Numbered from the stretch's first letter, positions 53,417-62,434 are shown. The stretch is DNA of 64,000 nt from SG8-41 sp963802355 (GCA_963802355.1 CAWDIV010000021.1:1-64000), one strand, 5' to 3'. Notes: generated from the letters alone by a model not told the origin. Made by a program: numbers and translations.

Positions 53417-53480
53417 AGATAAATCGTCCCCCCGAGGCCGGCAACGGCTAAGTCAGATCTAACGCGGTATGTCCGCTTAC

Positions 53481-54211
53481 GGTAGAGTCGAGATGTGGCG
53501 CGGTGACAGTAGGTTCGGTTTGTCTGTTGCCGCCTCTTTCGTCTGGCGGTGCCCGAGTAACTTCCCCGTAGCTCCGTTTCCACATCCCGCTCATCGAACC
53601 GGACATGCAGATCTCCCGCATCCGGCTCTCGGACAAGACGTCACGCCTTCTTGCGCGTGCAGCGCCCTCTGCAGCTTCTGAACACTCGTCGGAGTTGATA
53701 GGGTTGCCCCAATCTCCAGGTCCGTCACCACGTCTTGCGCCTGTCCTGAACTGAGGTCCCTTCCCTCCACCGGCATTACCCGGCTTCAGCGGGACTACGA
53801 ACCTCTCCGCCACCCCACGGCGCCCGGCCTGTCCCTCGCGGGCCTCCGGTTGATCATCGCTGATCACGCCTTGGGGCTTCCCGTGTTGCGGGCGCTTTCC
53901 TTGTGTACCTGCTGTCGCCACTACCCCGGCGCAGCGGCTGGGAGCACTGCCGTGCTCAAATCTCCCGGCCATGTCAGCCTTCCCCGATAGGGTCGTCGGG
54001 TCGGCCTGCGCATCGTCCTTTTCGAGGCTTGCTCGGCCTTCACTCGCGTTACGGCCTGCACACTCGCGCTGTCACCGTATTTCGTGACACGCTATCCGAA
54101 GGCTTCAGCCATTTCGTTTCCTCCATAGCTGCTCCGGTTGCTTCCGGCTGGAGCCGTGGCCGGGTGGGCCTTGCACCCACTGGAAAAGCGCCGCCTTTGC
54201 ACGGCGCACAC
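53481..54211 (-). mobile_element. Truncated group II intron (5' part)
   Basis: Reading on the reverse strand, the element begins GTGTGCGCC (GUGYG intron start). It continues with structured RNA sequence of the type found in front of LtrA genes (..GAGAGCCGGATGCGGGAGA.., ATGTCCGGTTCGATGAGC) and then the first codons of the maturase, MSGMWKRSYGEV and APPDERGGNR..APHLDST. It breaks off near 53481, so the reverse transcriptase, maturase and domains V-VI are missing. It lies about 24 bases downstream of the stop of the binding-protein gene at 54235. Inactive in itself. Confidence 0.75.
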
Positions 54212-54234
54212 CCGGAGCTGCCATTCGCGCCCAT

Positions 54235-55224
54235 TTAGTCGATCACCCGATCGGCGCGAAACCGGACTGACTGCGGAACCGTGATCCCGAGCGCTTTCGC
54301 GGTCTTCATGTTGATCACCAGCTCGAACTTGGTCGGCTGCTCCACCGGCAGGTCCCCCGGTTTTGCGCCCTTGAGGATCTTGTCCACGAAAGTAGCGGCG
54401 CGCCGGTACAAGTCGGCACGGTCCGGCCCATATGCCGCAAGACCGCCAGCGTCCGCGAATTCCGACCACTGAAATATCGACGGCAGGTGGTTCCTTGCCG
54501 CAAGGCCCGCGATCCGTTCCAGATTCGTGGCAATTACTGGTTCTGCTGTGACGAAAATGGCGCCGGCACGCGCCCGGATTGCGTCTTGGAACGCTTTCTC
54601 GAAATCGTTGGGACTCCGTACTTCCAGCGAATGAAGCTGGATTCCCAACTGCCGTGCCGGGAGTTGAAGTTCTTGCCAACTCGGTGCCGAGCCTCCTCCT
54701 TGTGAATTCCAGAGCACCGCCACACGGGAGAGCTTGGGAACAATCTCCTTGAGCAGCTCCAGCCGTTTTCCGGTCGTCTCGTGGGTCATCTGGGACAACC
54801 CCGTGATGTTGCCGCCGGGCCGCGACAGGCTCTCAACCAGCCCGGCCGCAATAGGGTCGCCCGCTGCCGCTATAACGATGGGGATTGTCGTCGTGGCCTT
54901 TTTGGCGGCCGCGGCAGCGGGAGCACTGGAAACGACGATGACGTCAACCTTGAGACGGACGAGGTCGGCCGCGAGGCCAGGCAGGCGATCGCTGCTGCCC
55001 TCCGCGTAACGGTACTCGATGCTAACGTTCTTCCCCTCTATCCATCCGAGGTCGCGGAGACCGGACCGGAACGCCTGGAGCCAGAGCGCGGCAATGGAAG
55101 GAGAAGATGGCGAGAGCAGTCCTATCCGGGCGGCTCTTGCTGGAGCTTGAGCGCGTGCCGCGCCTACCCACGCGAGCGCGCCTGCTCCGAGCGCGACGAG
55201 TAATTTCCGACGTGTTGTCATCAT
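54235..55224 (-). CDS. ABC transporter substrate-binding protein (ABC_sub_bind/TrpX-like)
   Basis: 329 residues from ATG 55224 (TTG 55233 also possible). Signal peptide with 'MTTRRKLLVALGAGALAWVGAARA', a possible Tat-like RRK start. The family pattern follows: 'ARIGLLSPSSPSIAALWLQAFRSGLRDLGWIEGKNVSIEYRYAEG' (core GLRDLGWIEGKNVSIEYR), 'VDVIVVSSAPAAAAAKKATTTIPIV', 'RPGGNITGLS' and 'KFELVINMKTAKALGITVP'. These receptors bind aromatic or unknown ligands and often occur as orphans in soil betaproteobacteria. No permease nearby. A group II intron fragment follows it. Confidence 0.88.
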   Translation of the reverse strand: MMTTRRKLLVALGAGALAWVGAARAQAPARAARIGLLSPSSPSIAALWLQAFRSGLRDLGWIEGKNVSIEYRYAEGSSDRLPGLAADLVRLKVDVIVVSSAPAAAAAKKATTTIPIVIAAAGDPIAAGLVESLSRPGGNITGLSQMTHETTGKRLELLKEIVPKLSRVAVLWNSQGGGSAPSWQELQLPARQLGIQLHSLEVRSPNDFEKAFQDAIRARAGAIFVTAEPVIATNLERIAGLAARNHLPSIFQWSEFADAGGLAAYGPDRADLYRRAATFVDKILKGAKPGDLPVEQPTKFELVINMKTAKALGITVPQSVRFRADRVID

Positions 55225-55395
55225 GCGATCCAACCGCGTTACCTGCCCCCATGACTCCTATGACAAGGCGATTCTAACCGTGTCCCAGGGGGCAGAAGTG
55301 AGTAGCACTACATTTCGGGGTTGTAAAAAATTCGCATCGGGACCCTGCTGAAGCAGGGTTGCGGTCGAGCGCTTGGCGAGTGGCCGCTTTTGGCC

Positions 55396-57061
55396 GAGCC
55401 CGTGTGGAAACGCACTTGGTAGATTGGTTTGTCGTGGTTGATCGGGGCGCAAACAGCGTCTGTTGTGAGGTTGCGACGTAACCGGCGCGGTGGTAGAGCG
55501 CCCGAGGCGTCTCAATATGCGCCCTCAGGCACCTGCGAGCCGCAACGCCCTCATCAATTTGGCCATTCCGAGCAGCCCGATCACGCGCTTCATGTTGTAG
55601 GCGAGCACGTGCAGGCTCATCTCGGTGCTGACGTGTTGAAGTCCCCGGGTCAGGAAGTGCGTTGAGCCCATCCACTGTTTCAGCGTCCCGAACACGTGCT
55701 CGATCGTGCGTCGTCGCAGCGTCATTGCTTCGGGTCTGCGGTCGAGCCGGCGCTGCATAGTTTCCAGCACCGCCTCATGCTCCCAGCGTGTGATGCGTCG
55801 ATAGCTACTGGTCGTGCATTGCGTCTTGAGCGGGCAGTGCGGGCAAGCCGATGACCAGTATTTGTGGAGGGTCAGGCCGTGCTCGACCGTTGTGAAACGA
55901 TGAATGGCACGTTCGCCCGCCGGACATTGGTACTGGTCATCCCTGGCGACGTAGATGAAGTCCGCCTTGCTGAAACGACCCTCTGCCTTGGCATTGGAGG
56001 TCATCGGCTTGGGCACCAGCGGCGCGATGCCGGCCTCAATCGACGCTTTGATCTCGGGGCCGCTGAAGTAGCCACGGTCGGCCACGGCCTGCAGCCGTGC
56101 TTTGCCCATCGCTGATTTCGCTGCCATCCCCATCTTGGTGAGCTGCGCCCGGTCGCTGCCGACGTTGCTCACCTCGTGCGCCACGATCAGGTGATGCCGG
56201 GCATCCACGACTGCCTGAACGTTGTATCCGACAACCCCGGTGCCCTTGGCCTGGGAGACCATGGAGCGCGCGTCCGGGTCGGTGAGTGAGATCTGTCCGT
56301 CGGGCTGCCGCTTCAACTCCTCGCGAATCGTGTCCATGCGCCTCATCTGCTCGCGTAAGGTGCTGATCTTCTCGCGCAGCCGCTCGGTCTTGGCTTCGAC
56401 CTCGGGCGGCTGAGTGCGATCGGCGGTCTCCATCGCCTCCAGGTAGCGCCGGATGCTTTCGTCAATCTGCTGCTGACGCTTGTCGACTTTGCCTGGGGTG
56501 AAGTTGCGGTCTCGGCTGTTGACCGCCTTGAACTTGCTGCTGTCGATGGCCACGATGGCCTGCGTGAACAGCTTCAGGTCCCGGCACAACTGCACGAATC
56601 GCCGGCACACGTTGCAGATACCAGCGCCGTTGTCGTGGCGGAAGTCCGCAATCGTTTTGAAGTCGGGTGCCAGTCGACCAGTCAGCCACATCAGTTCAAC
56701 GTTGCGCTGCGCCTCGCGCTCAAGCCTGCGGCTGGATGCAATGCGGTTCAAATAACCATAGATGTAGATCTTGAGCAGCACCCTCGGGTGGTACGCCGGC
56801 CGCCCCGTCAGCGCTGGGTCGGCGCCAGCAAAGCCCAGCGCCTTCAGGTCGAGTTCTTCAACAAAGGCATCAACTGCGCGAACCGGGTTGTCCGTGGCGA
56901 TATAGTCATCGAGACACTCCGGTAGCAGGGTAATCTGCGTTCGGTCTTCACCTTCGATGAATCGCTTCATATGCCCACCCTGTCTCCATCCCCTTGATGA
57001 GCAATGAACGCCTCAGACCTCGTCCCGGTGCACTCAACCTGAGATGTTTTCACACAGCCTC
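55396..57061 (-). mobile_element. IS1182-family insertion sequence, 1666 bases, apparently intact
   Basis: Ends GAGCCCGTGTGGAAAC (55396-55411) and GTTTTCACACAGCCTC (57046-57061) are imperfect 16-base inverted repeats (13 of 16 match). GGCC occurs immediately outside each end (55392-55395 and 57062-57065), consistent with a four-base target duplication. One transposase gene spans most of the element. Confidence 0.8.
55525..56970 (-). CDS. IS1182-type transposase
   Basis: 481 residues, DDE transposase of the IS1182/IS5-related group. 'MKRFIEGEDRTQITLLPECLDDYI' starts the DUF772 helix-turn-helix domain ('PRVLLKIYIYGYLNRI'). Catalytic elements: 'AIDSSKFKAVNS' (first Asp), 'VADRGYFSGPEI' (second Asp) and 'RRRTIEHVFGTLKQWMG' (Glu), with a Cys-rich insert 'CPHCPLKTQC' between the last two as in this family. 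Full length with no frameshift, unlike many neighbours. The mobile element probably inserted recently. Confidence 0.92.
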   Translation of the reverse strand: MKRFIEGEDRTQITLLPECLDDYIATDNPVRAVDAFVEELDLKALGFAGADPALTGRPAYHPRVLLKIYIYGYLNRIASSRRLEREAQRNVELMWLTGRLAPDFKTIADFRHDNGAGICNVCRRFVQLCRDLKLFTQAIVAIDSSKFKAVNSRDRNFTPGKVDKRQQQIDESIRRYLEAMETADRTQPPEVEAKTERLREKISTLREQMRRMDTIREELKRQPDGQISLTDPDARSMVSQAKGTGVVGYNVQAVVDARHHLIVAHEVSNVGSDRAQLTKMGMAAKSAMGKARLQAVADRGYFSGPEIKASIEAGIAPLVPKPMTSNAKAEGRFSKADFIYVARDDQYQCPAGERAIHRFTTVEHGLTLHKYWSSACPHCPLKTQCTTSSYRRITRWEHEAVLETMQRRLDRRPEAMTLRRRTIEHVFGTLKQWMGSTHFLTRGLQHVSTEMSLHVLAYNMKRVIGLLGMAKLMRALRLAGA

Positions 57062-57136
57062 GGCCGGTTCGCGACGAGGCAGAAACCGACCCAAACCCGC
57101 CGGTCGCTTATCGGAAAGCGGACGTTCAAACGCGGA

Positions 57137-57210
57137 GCTAACCGGCGCTGCGCCGCTTCATTTGCAACGTCCAGCGACTGAAAGGAGCGAGGTTGAACGC
57201 CATGTTAGGC
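57137..57210 (-). repeat. attC-like site downstream of a small secreted-protein gene
   Basis: On the reverse strand GCCTAAC (R'' type RYYYAAC) begins 24 bases after the stop of the 57235 gene. GGCGTTCAAC follows, and 74 bases on it ends GGTTAGC, a degenerate GTTRRRY. Spacing and order fit a gene cassette of an integron, but the inner arms pair poorly and no integrase is present. Confidence 0.35.
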
Positions 57211-57234
57211 GGCATATCTTGCAAACAGGACTGG

Positions 57235-57723
57235 CTATTTGCGGCGGCAGGGCTTTCCCTCATATTGATGCCGTTGCAACACATATTTCTGGCCGTTCCA
57301 GCGCTCAACCGGAAAGCAGAATCCCGGTCCACCGATCTCAATGTCCGGCCAGCCGCCAACTCCCTTGGTGGTCAGAAAACTGAGGATGCCGGTGCCGTTA
57401 GTGATGAGCTTCCAACTGCCGTCAGCCTGTTTGCTGACAAGGCTGTAGCCGACGCCGGTATTTCCATGGCAAAAAGTGCTGCCTTCGGTGATGACTGCCT
57501 CTGGTCGGCCGTCACCATTGACGTCGCGCACTTCCTCGACTGCCCCGGGCGTGTAGGAGGGCGTGGGGTCGTTACAGGCGCGCCATTGCTTGCCCTTGAG
57601 CGCGTAGCCGGCCGCCTTGAACGCGGCGGTCTCGTCAGCAAGTGAAAGCTTCGCTGACGCGCCGAGCACGGACGCGCAAAACAGCATCATCGGTGCGCTT
57701 GCAACCAAGATGTCCAGTCTCAT
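57235..57723 (-). CDS. Secreted hypothetical protein with a single DVNGDG motif
   Basis: 162 residues from ATG 57723. Signal peptide 'MRLDILVASAPMMLFCASVLGASA'; 'EEVRDVNGDGRPEAVITEGS' is an FG-GAP/VCBS-like calcium loop, followed by 'GVGYSLVSKQADGSWKLIT' and 'GPGFCFPVERWNGQKYVLQR'. It resembles uncharacterised proteobacterial exported proteins that carry one such loop. An attC-like sequence follows, so it may be a captured cassette gene. Function unknown. Confidence 0.7.
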   Translation of the reverse strand: MRLDILVASAPMMLFCASVLGASAKLSLADETAAFKAAGYALKGKQWRACNDPTPSYTPGAVEEVRDVNGDGRPEAVITEGSTFCHGNTGVGYSLVSKQADGSWKLITNGTGILSFLTTKGVGGWPDIEIGGPGFCFPVERWNGQKYVLQRHQYEGKPCRRK

Positions 57724-57999
57724 CTGATACCTTCCCTTGGTGTATTGGCAATACCTGCTCGATTCATTGTGCGCGCTCTCATGTCGTCTGTCCGCATATG
57801 TAATGCTGATACGGAGCCATGACATTGGATTGCTATTGTAGCCTTGGTGCGACCGGCTGCTTTTGGCCGTTTGGCGTCTCTTGTTCGCCGTTGATCGCAA
57901 CGAAGCATGAGATTGGGATGGATGAAACAACTCACCCGCATCTCGTCACCCGTATCTCGTCACCCGTAATCGTCACCTGTATCTCGTCACAGCGGCGCG

Positions 58000-59207
58000 T
58001 CAAGTAATAAGCGCCGCCTTCCGCACGCTTTCGATCAGCGAGGTGCGCAGCAGGAACCGGCGGTGGCGGGCGGGGTCGGCGGCGGTCCGGCGTAATTCCT
58101 CGAAGTTGGCAGCGCGCACAGCAGGATCCTTCTCCTCGAGCCGTTTCTTGTTGTTGACCGTCTGGCTCTGGACGAACTCGATGTTGAGCGGCCGGCGCCG
58201 GCGGTCGTAGAGATCGAGCTCGTCGTCCCCGGCGCCATTGCAGAACCGGGCAAGGCGCTCCGCCAGCTCTACACCGTCGTGTATGCCGCAGTTCAAGCCC
58301 AGCCCGCCGATCGGATTGTTGACGTGCGCGGCATCGCCCGCGAGCAGCACGCGTCCCTTGCGGAACGTCGCGGCGACGCGCTGGTGCACCTTGTACAGAT
58401 TGCGGTGCACGACTTCGTACGGCGTCGGCTTCGGAAAGAAGCGCTGGAGCCGCTCCTGCACGCCGGCGTCGCTCAGCGCTCCGTCGTCGGTCTCGTCGCT
58501 GCGCGTGGGAAAGACCACGCGCCATTGGCCCCTGCCGTCGTCGCCCGCGACCTTGAAGAGATTCGCCCATTCGTCGGGATCGGACAGATAGTTGCGGTAG
58601 CAGTAGCCGCGCTCCCCCTCGAAATCGAACGGCGTGGTCAGCACGATGAAGCGCTCGGGCCAGGTATAGCCCTCGAACTCGATGCCGAGGCGCTTTCGCA
58701 CCGTGCTGCGCCCGCCGTCCGCGCCGACCAGGAATGCGCCCTCGGAACGCCGTGCGCCCTCCTTCGTTTCGACAGTGACGGCAACGCCGTCGTCGCGCGC
58801 GTCCACGCCGCGACGCGCGCGGAAAAATGCACTTCCGCTCCCGGAAACGCCCGCAGGCGCTCCACGCGCAAGCCGCGCGAGCTTGTGCTGCTCGAACTGC
58901 ACGGCGAATGGGAAAGCGCGTGTCCTCGCCTCAGGATCTCGTGATCGAACTCCGCGATCAGCTTGCCGCTTTGCCGGTCCCGGAACTGGAACTTGCGGGC
59001 GGTCAGCCCGCGCGGATCACCTCGTCGGTCAAGCCCGAGATCGGCCAGCAGCTCCAGCGTCGCCGAGTGGGTGGTCGCGGCGCGCGGCGCCGGGTTGGCT
59101 TCCGGCTCGGCCTCGAAAACCGTGACCGGGAATCCGCGCTGCGCGAGCGCAAGCGCGGTCACCATTCCGACCGGCCCGCCCCCGGCGATCAGCACTCGTT
59201 CGCTCAA
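58000..59207 (-). pseudogene. FAD-dependent aromatic-ring monooxygenase, four indels at 58.80-58.94 kb
   Basis: PheA/TfdB/MhpA-like flavoprotein hydroxylase. 'VLIAGGGPVGMVTALALAQRG' is the FAD dinucleotide motif, 'VGADGGRSTVRKRLGIEFEGY' the GADG.rS segment and 'VLLAGDAAHVNNPIGGLGLNCGIHDG' (core GDAAHVNNPIGGLGLN) the GD motif. Between FDHEIL and VDARDDGVAV the protein can be followed only by changing frame four times within about 130 bases (near 58932, 58911, 58868, 58810). Three read as one extra base and one as a missing base. The flanks are intact. Start probably TTG 59207 (LSERVLIAGGG). Expected to hydroxylate a phenolic or aromatic acid. Confidence 0.8.
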
Positions 59208-59248
59208 AGCATTGGAAAAGCTCGAGCGCAAGAACGCAGAGGTCACAG

Positions 59249-60273
59249 CTACAGAAGCCAGAACGAATCGCCAGAATGCCTTGATTCTTCGTGTTCTCTG
59301 CGCGCTCGTGGCAGGCTGTTTCTTCCTTCGCGGTATCGCGTCCTTGCGCACGTCCACAGATGCTGGAACTGCGTGGCGACCACTTGCTCGTACGCAACCT
59401 CTCCGGAGAGGAGCCCCATGTTGCGGGAAAAATCGTTCAGCGCATCGACGCTGCGCTTCGAGATCGCGGGATCGTAGAACGGCGCATCGCGCCCGATGAG
59501 CTCGGCAATGAGGCCCGCCTCGGTCGCGGGAAACAGTTTCCTGCCCACTTCCGTGGCCCGCTCCGGCTCCCCCTTGAGTGCCTGCTGCGCGCGCGACAAC
59601 GCGCGCACCGCGGCCGCGACGACGTCCGGCTGCTCGTCGATCTTCCGCTGCGTGGTCACCAGGGCGGGAAACGTGTAGTCGCGCGCTGCAGCCGGCCCGT
59701 CGCCGCGCCGCGCATCGAGCACCAGCGTGCCGATACCGTCGCGCACCGCGATTTCCGCGCCCATGCCGTTCGCCCAGAAGCCGTCGAGCTTGCCTTCCGC
59801 GAGCGCCTTGGCGGCCGCCACGCCGAACGAGACGCCGGCGCCCGCGGTGCCCGGGACGGGACCGATCTGCACATCGCGCTCAGGGTCGATTCCCGCCTCG
59901 ACGAGCATGCGCTTCAGCCCGTCCACCGGGCCGGGCGCCGCGCCGATGCGCAGCCCCTTCACCGCGCGCCAGGTCGCCGCGTTCGCGCTCGAGGTCCCTG
60001 CGCAGGACCAGGAACCAGTACATGTGCTGCGCGAGCGCGGCGAGGAGCTTGCATCCCTCCCAGTTCCTGAACGCGTAGAGCGGCGCATGCGCGGCGCCCG
60101 GCCACGAAGTCGAGCCGGCCGTCGCGCAACTCCTCGTACGTCCGGGTGACGGGAAACAGCAGCTCGATCGTCGCATCGAGCCCCTCCTTCTTGAAGAAGC
60201 CCAGCTCGACCGCGGCGATCGCCGGGAAATACGATGGCGAGACGAGGTCGGGAATCGCGACGCGCAGCGTCAT
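59249..60273 (-). pseudogene. NMT1/THI5-like ABC substrate-binding protein, two frameshifts
   Basis: About 340 codons without a signal peptide: ATG 60273 MTLRVAIPDLVSPSYFPAIAA then 'ELGFFKKEGLDATIELLFP'. Shifts of one extra base occur at about 60103 (DFVAG to AAHAPLYAF) and about 59995 (RRDLER to NAATWRAVKGLRIG). The remainder continues 'IGPVPGTAGAGVSFGVAAAKALAEGKLDGFWANG' (core GKLDGFWANG) and ends 'YEQVVATQFQHLW'. The fold is that of nitrate/taurine/thiamine-precursor receptors. Between the monooxygenase and cupin genes on the same strand, so perhaps linked to aromatic acid use. Confidence 0.75.
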
Positions 60274-60284
60274 GCACTAAACCT

Positions 60285-60425
60285 TTATCAGCCACAGAAA
60301 CACACGGAAAACACGGATAGGACAGTGGAAGAGATTACGTCACCGTCTCTGCTTGCGTCTTGCGCTAGCGTCTTGAAGGTGTTTCCCTATTGATCTGTGT
60401 TCATCTGTGTGATATCCGTGGCTTG
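60285..60425. repeat. CACGGAAACACACGGAAA repeat with inverted partner
   Basis: CCACAGAAACACACGGAAAACACGG at 60292-60316 (partial) and TGATCTGTGTTCATCTGTGTGATATCCGTGG at 60391-60421 in pieces: the same family as at 1.7-1.9 and 18.1-18.3 kb, here as an imperfect inverted pair about 75 bases apart. Confidence 0.6.
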
Positions 60426-60441
60426 AATCGCATTCCGAGTC

Positions 60442-60822
60442 TTACTTCTCGTCGTAATAGTGCACTTCGACCAGCAGGCAGCCGCTCTCGGACTTGAACG
60501 GCCCGTGCGGAGTGCCCGGCGGGCGGCAGGCGTACGTATTGGGGCCGAATTTCTCCCCCCCGTTGCCCTGCTTGTCGTTGCCGACGATGAGGTCGCCGGA
60601 CACGAGGTAGACCTCTTCCCAGTAATCGTGCACGAACGGCTCCGTCGTGTACACGCCGGGCGCGAAGCGCAGGTGGCGCGTGCGGTGGCCGTGCTTGTTC
60701 TTCTCGTCGAGGGCCCCGGCGAGTATCTGCTGCTGTATCCCGGACGGATAACCCGCCGGCGTCTCCCAGCCCTTGCCGGGATCGGGACGGAAAAACTCCT
60801 TATGTTCCTTGTGGATGGGCAT
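60442..60822 (-). CDS. Cupin domain protein
   Basis: 126 residues from ATG 60822 (MPIHKEHKEFFRPDPGKGWE). A single-domain cupin of the ChrR-like/DUF4437 kind: 'HGHRTRHLRFAPGVYTTEPFVHDYWEEVYLVSGDL' (core EPFVHDYWEEVYLVSGDL) supplies His and Glu metal ligands, and 'PPGTPHGPFKSESGCLLVEVHYY' the second motif with His. Metal-binding and perhaps enzymatic; function not assignable. ATG aligns with the fold start; a further 23 upstream codons are not used. Confidence 0.82.
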   Translation of the reverse strand: MPIHKEHKEFFRPDPGKGWETPAGYPSGIQQQILAGALDEKNKHGHRTRHLRFAPGVYTTEPFVHDYWEEVYLVSGDLIVGNDKQGNGGEKFGPNTYACRPPGTPHGPFKSESGCLLVEVHYYDEK

Positions 60823-60956
60823 GTGGCTGCTCCCCCTCAGGTCAGCGCGCGCCGCTGCGCGCATTGCACGATGAATCGTAACACGCTGCAAATACCAGAC
60901 CCGCCGTTCGTGGTCTAAAATAGCCCTCCCCCAATCGAGAACTTATGGAGGCTTCC

Positions 60957-61610
60957 ATGGCATTACGCATAGGCGATGAAGCGCCGAACTTTACGGCCGA
61001 AACAACGGAAGGGACGATCAATTTCCACGACTGGATCGGGAACGGATGGGCCATCCTGTTTTCGCATCCCAAGGACTTTACGCCGGTGTGCACCACCGAA
61101 CTGGGCACCATGGCGCGCATCAAGGAAGAGTTCGACAAGCGCAACACCAAGGTCATCGGCCTGTCCGCCGACCCGGTGGACGACCACAAGAAGTGGGCGA
61201 AGGACATCGAGGAAACGCAGGGCGCTGCCGTGAACTATCCGATGATAGGCGATCCGGAGCTCAAGGTGGCGAAGCTCTACGACATGCTCCCCGCGGAAGC
61301 GACGCCCGGCAAGCGCACAGCCGCAGAGAACGCCACCGTGCGCACGGTGTTCCTGATCGGCCCGGACAAGAAAATCAAGCTCATGCTGTTCTACCCGATG
61401 ACCACCGGCCGCAATTTCGAAGAGGTGGTGCGTGTGCTCGATTCGCTACAGCTCACGGCGAAGCACAAGGTCGCGACTCCCGCGAACTGGAAGCAGGGGC
61501 AGGACGTGATCATCGCCGGCTCGGTCAACGACGAAGACGCCAAGAAGCAGTATCCAGCGGGCTGGAAGGCGCCCAAGCCGTACTTGCGCATCGTGCCTCA
61601 GCCGAAATAA
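60957..61610 (+). CDS. 1-Cys peroxiredoxin (Prx6 type)
   Basis: 217 residues. 'MALRIGDEAPNFTAETTEGTINFHDWIG' starts the thioredoxin fold; the peroxidatic Cys45 lies in 'HPKDFTPVCTTELG', with Thr42 and Arg in the usual places. The second half with 'TVRTVFLIGPDKKIKLMLFYPMTTGRNF' (core YPMTTGRNFEEV) and 'WKQGQDVIIAGSV' is the Prx6-type C-terminal arm. No resolving Cys is present, hence 1-Cys. Reduces H2O2 and organic peroxides. The start is set by GGAGG at 60944-60949; an upstream ATG overlaps that ribosome-binding site and is rejected. Confidence 0.93.
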   Translation: MALRIGDEAPNFTAETTEGTINFHDWIGNGWAILFSHPKDFTPVCTTELGTMARIKEEFDKRNTKVIGLSADPVDDHKKWAKDIEETQGAAVNYPMIGDPELKVAKLYDMLPAEATPGKRTAAENATVRTVFLIGPDKKIKLMLFYPMTTGRNFEEVVRVLDSLQLTAKHKVATPANWKQGQDVIIAGSVNDEDAKKQYPAGWKAPKPYLRIVPQPK

Positions 61611-61785
61611 GTCAGTAATCAGCTGGCCGTAGCTAGTTGGCAGTAGTGACAAGGAGCCTACCGAATACTGGAACTGATTTCATAAATGGTTGATGTTCAT
61701 TCGACCCCGCGCAAGGCTGAGGAGAAACACATTCTTTGCAAGCTAGTCGGTGCCGGGCCCGATTTCTTGCGATCCGCTATCGTTA

Positions 61786-61826
61786 GGGTGTCAGGAACCC
61801 TAAACTCTAAGGTTCCTGACACCCTG
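61786..61826. repeat. GTGTCAGGAACC palindrome, copy 3 (inverted loop)
   Basis: AGGGTGTCAGGAACC-ctaaactctaa-GGTTCCTGACACCCT: perfect 15-base arms, loop reversed relative to the copies at 35267 and 51440. It lies between convergent peroxiredoxin and methyltransferase genes. Confidence 0.85.
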
Positions 61827-61848
61827 GTTACTCCATACTGCCAACTTT

Positions 61849-62434
61849 CTACTGTCGCTCGGGTATCGTCCAGAGATAAATCGGCCGCTCGCGACCGTTG
61901 CTGGTGATCCGAACGGTCTGCTGCGGCTTCCAGTCCCCCATGTCGTGCCAGTGCGAGACGACGCGGGTGCCGGGCCTGCAACTCGCGCAGGAGCTTGGGG
62001 CGCGCCTTGAGGTTCAACTCAGGCGACAGGAACAACATAACCACGGTCGCGTCGCGGATGTCGGTCGCCAGCAGGTCCTGGTTCAGGAACCGGACGCGGT
62101 CGGCCACGCCCGCCATTCGCGCGTTCTCCCGGCTTTCAGCGATGCGCTGAGGATCGATGTCCACGCAGACGCCGCGCGCGTTGTTGAACTGGCGCACCGC
62201 GCTGATGACGATGCGCCCATCCCCGCATCCGAGGTCGTACACCACGTCGCCAGGCGTCACGTTCGCCAGCCGCAACATGGCCTGCACGACATCCGTCTCC
62301 GACGGCTCGTATCGCACGTCCGGCGCCCGCAATGCCGGCGGCGCAACGGCAGGCTCCTGCGCGCAACCGGGCCCGGCAAGGAAGCTCGCGGCCAGGATGC
62401 CATGCACAAGCACGCGTTTCATTTTGCGGAGCAT
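61849..62434 (-). pseudogene. SAM-dependent methyltransferase, exported, frameshifted near 61977
   Basis: About 195 codons from ATG 62434 (or 62422). Signal-like N-terminus 'MKRVLVHGILAASFLAGPGCAQ' with a lipobox-type AGPGC. 'VVYDLGCGDGRIVISAV' is motif I of class I methyltransferases, 'GVCVDIDPQRIAESRENAR' motif post-I. After LLRELQ one extra base shifts the frame; the true end reads PGTRVVSHWHDMGDWKPQQTV..ERPIYLWTIPERQ, stop at 61849. Exported methyltransferases of this type are common in proteobacteria; substrate unknown. Confidence 0.72.

Noticed and set aside
53903..54679. Frames of 111-195 codons over the group II intron segment
   Set aside because: They read through structured intron RNA or antisense to the binding-protein gene; only the maturase N-terminal codons are credible.
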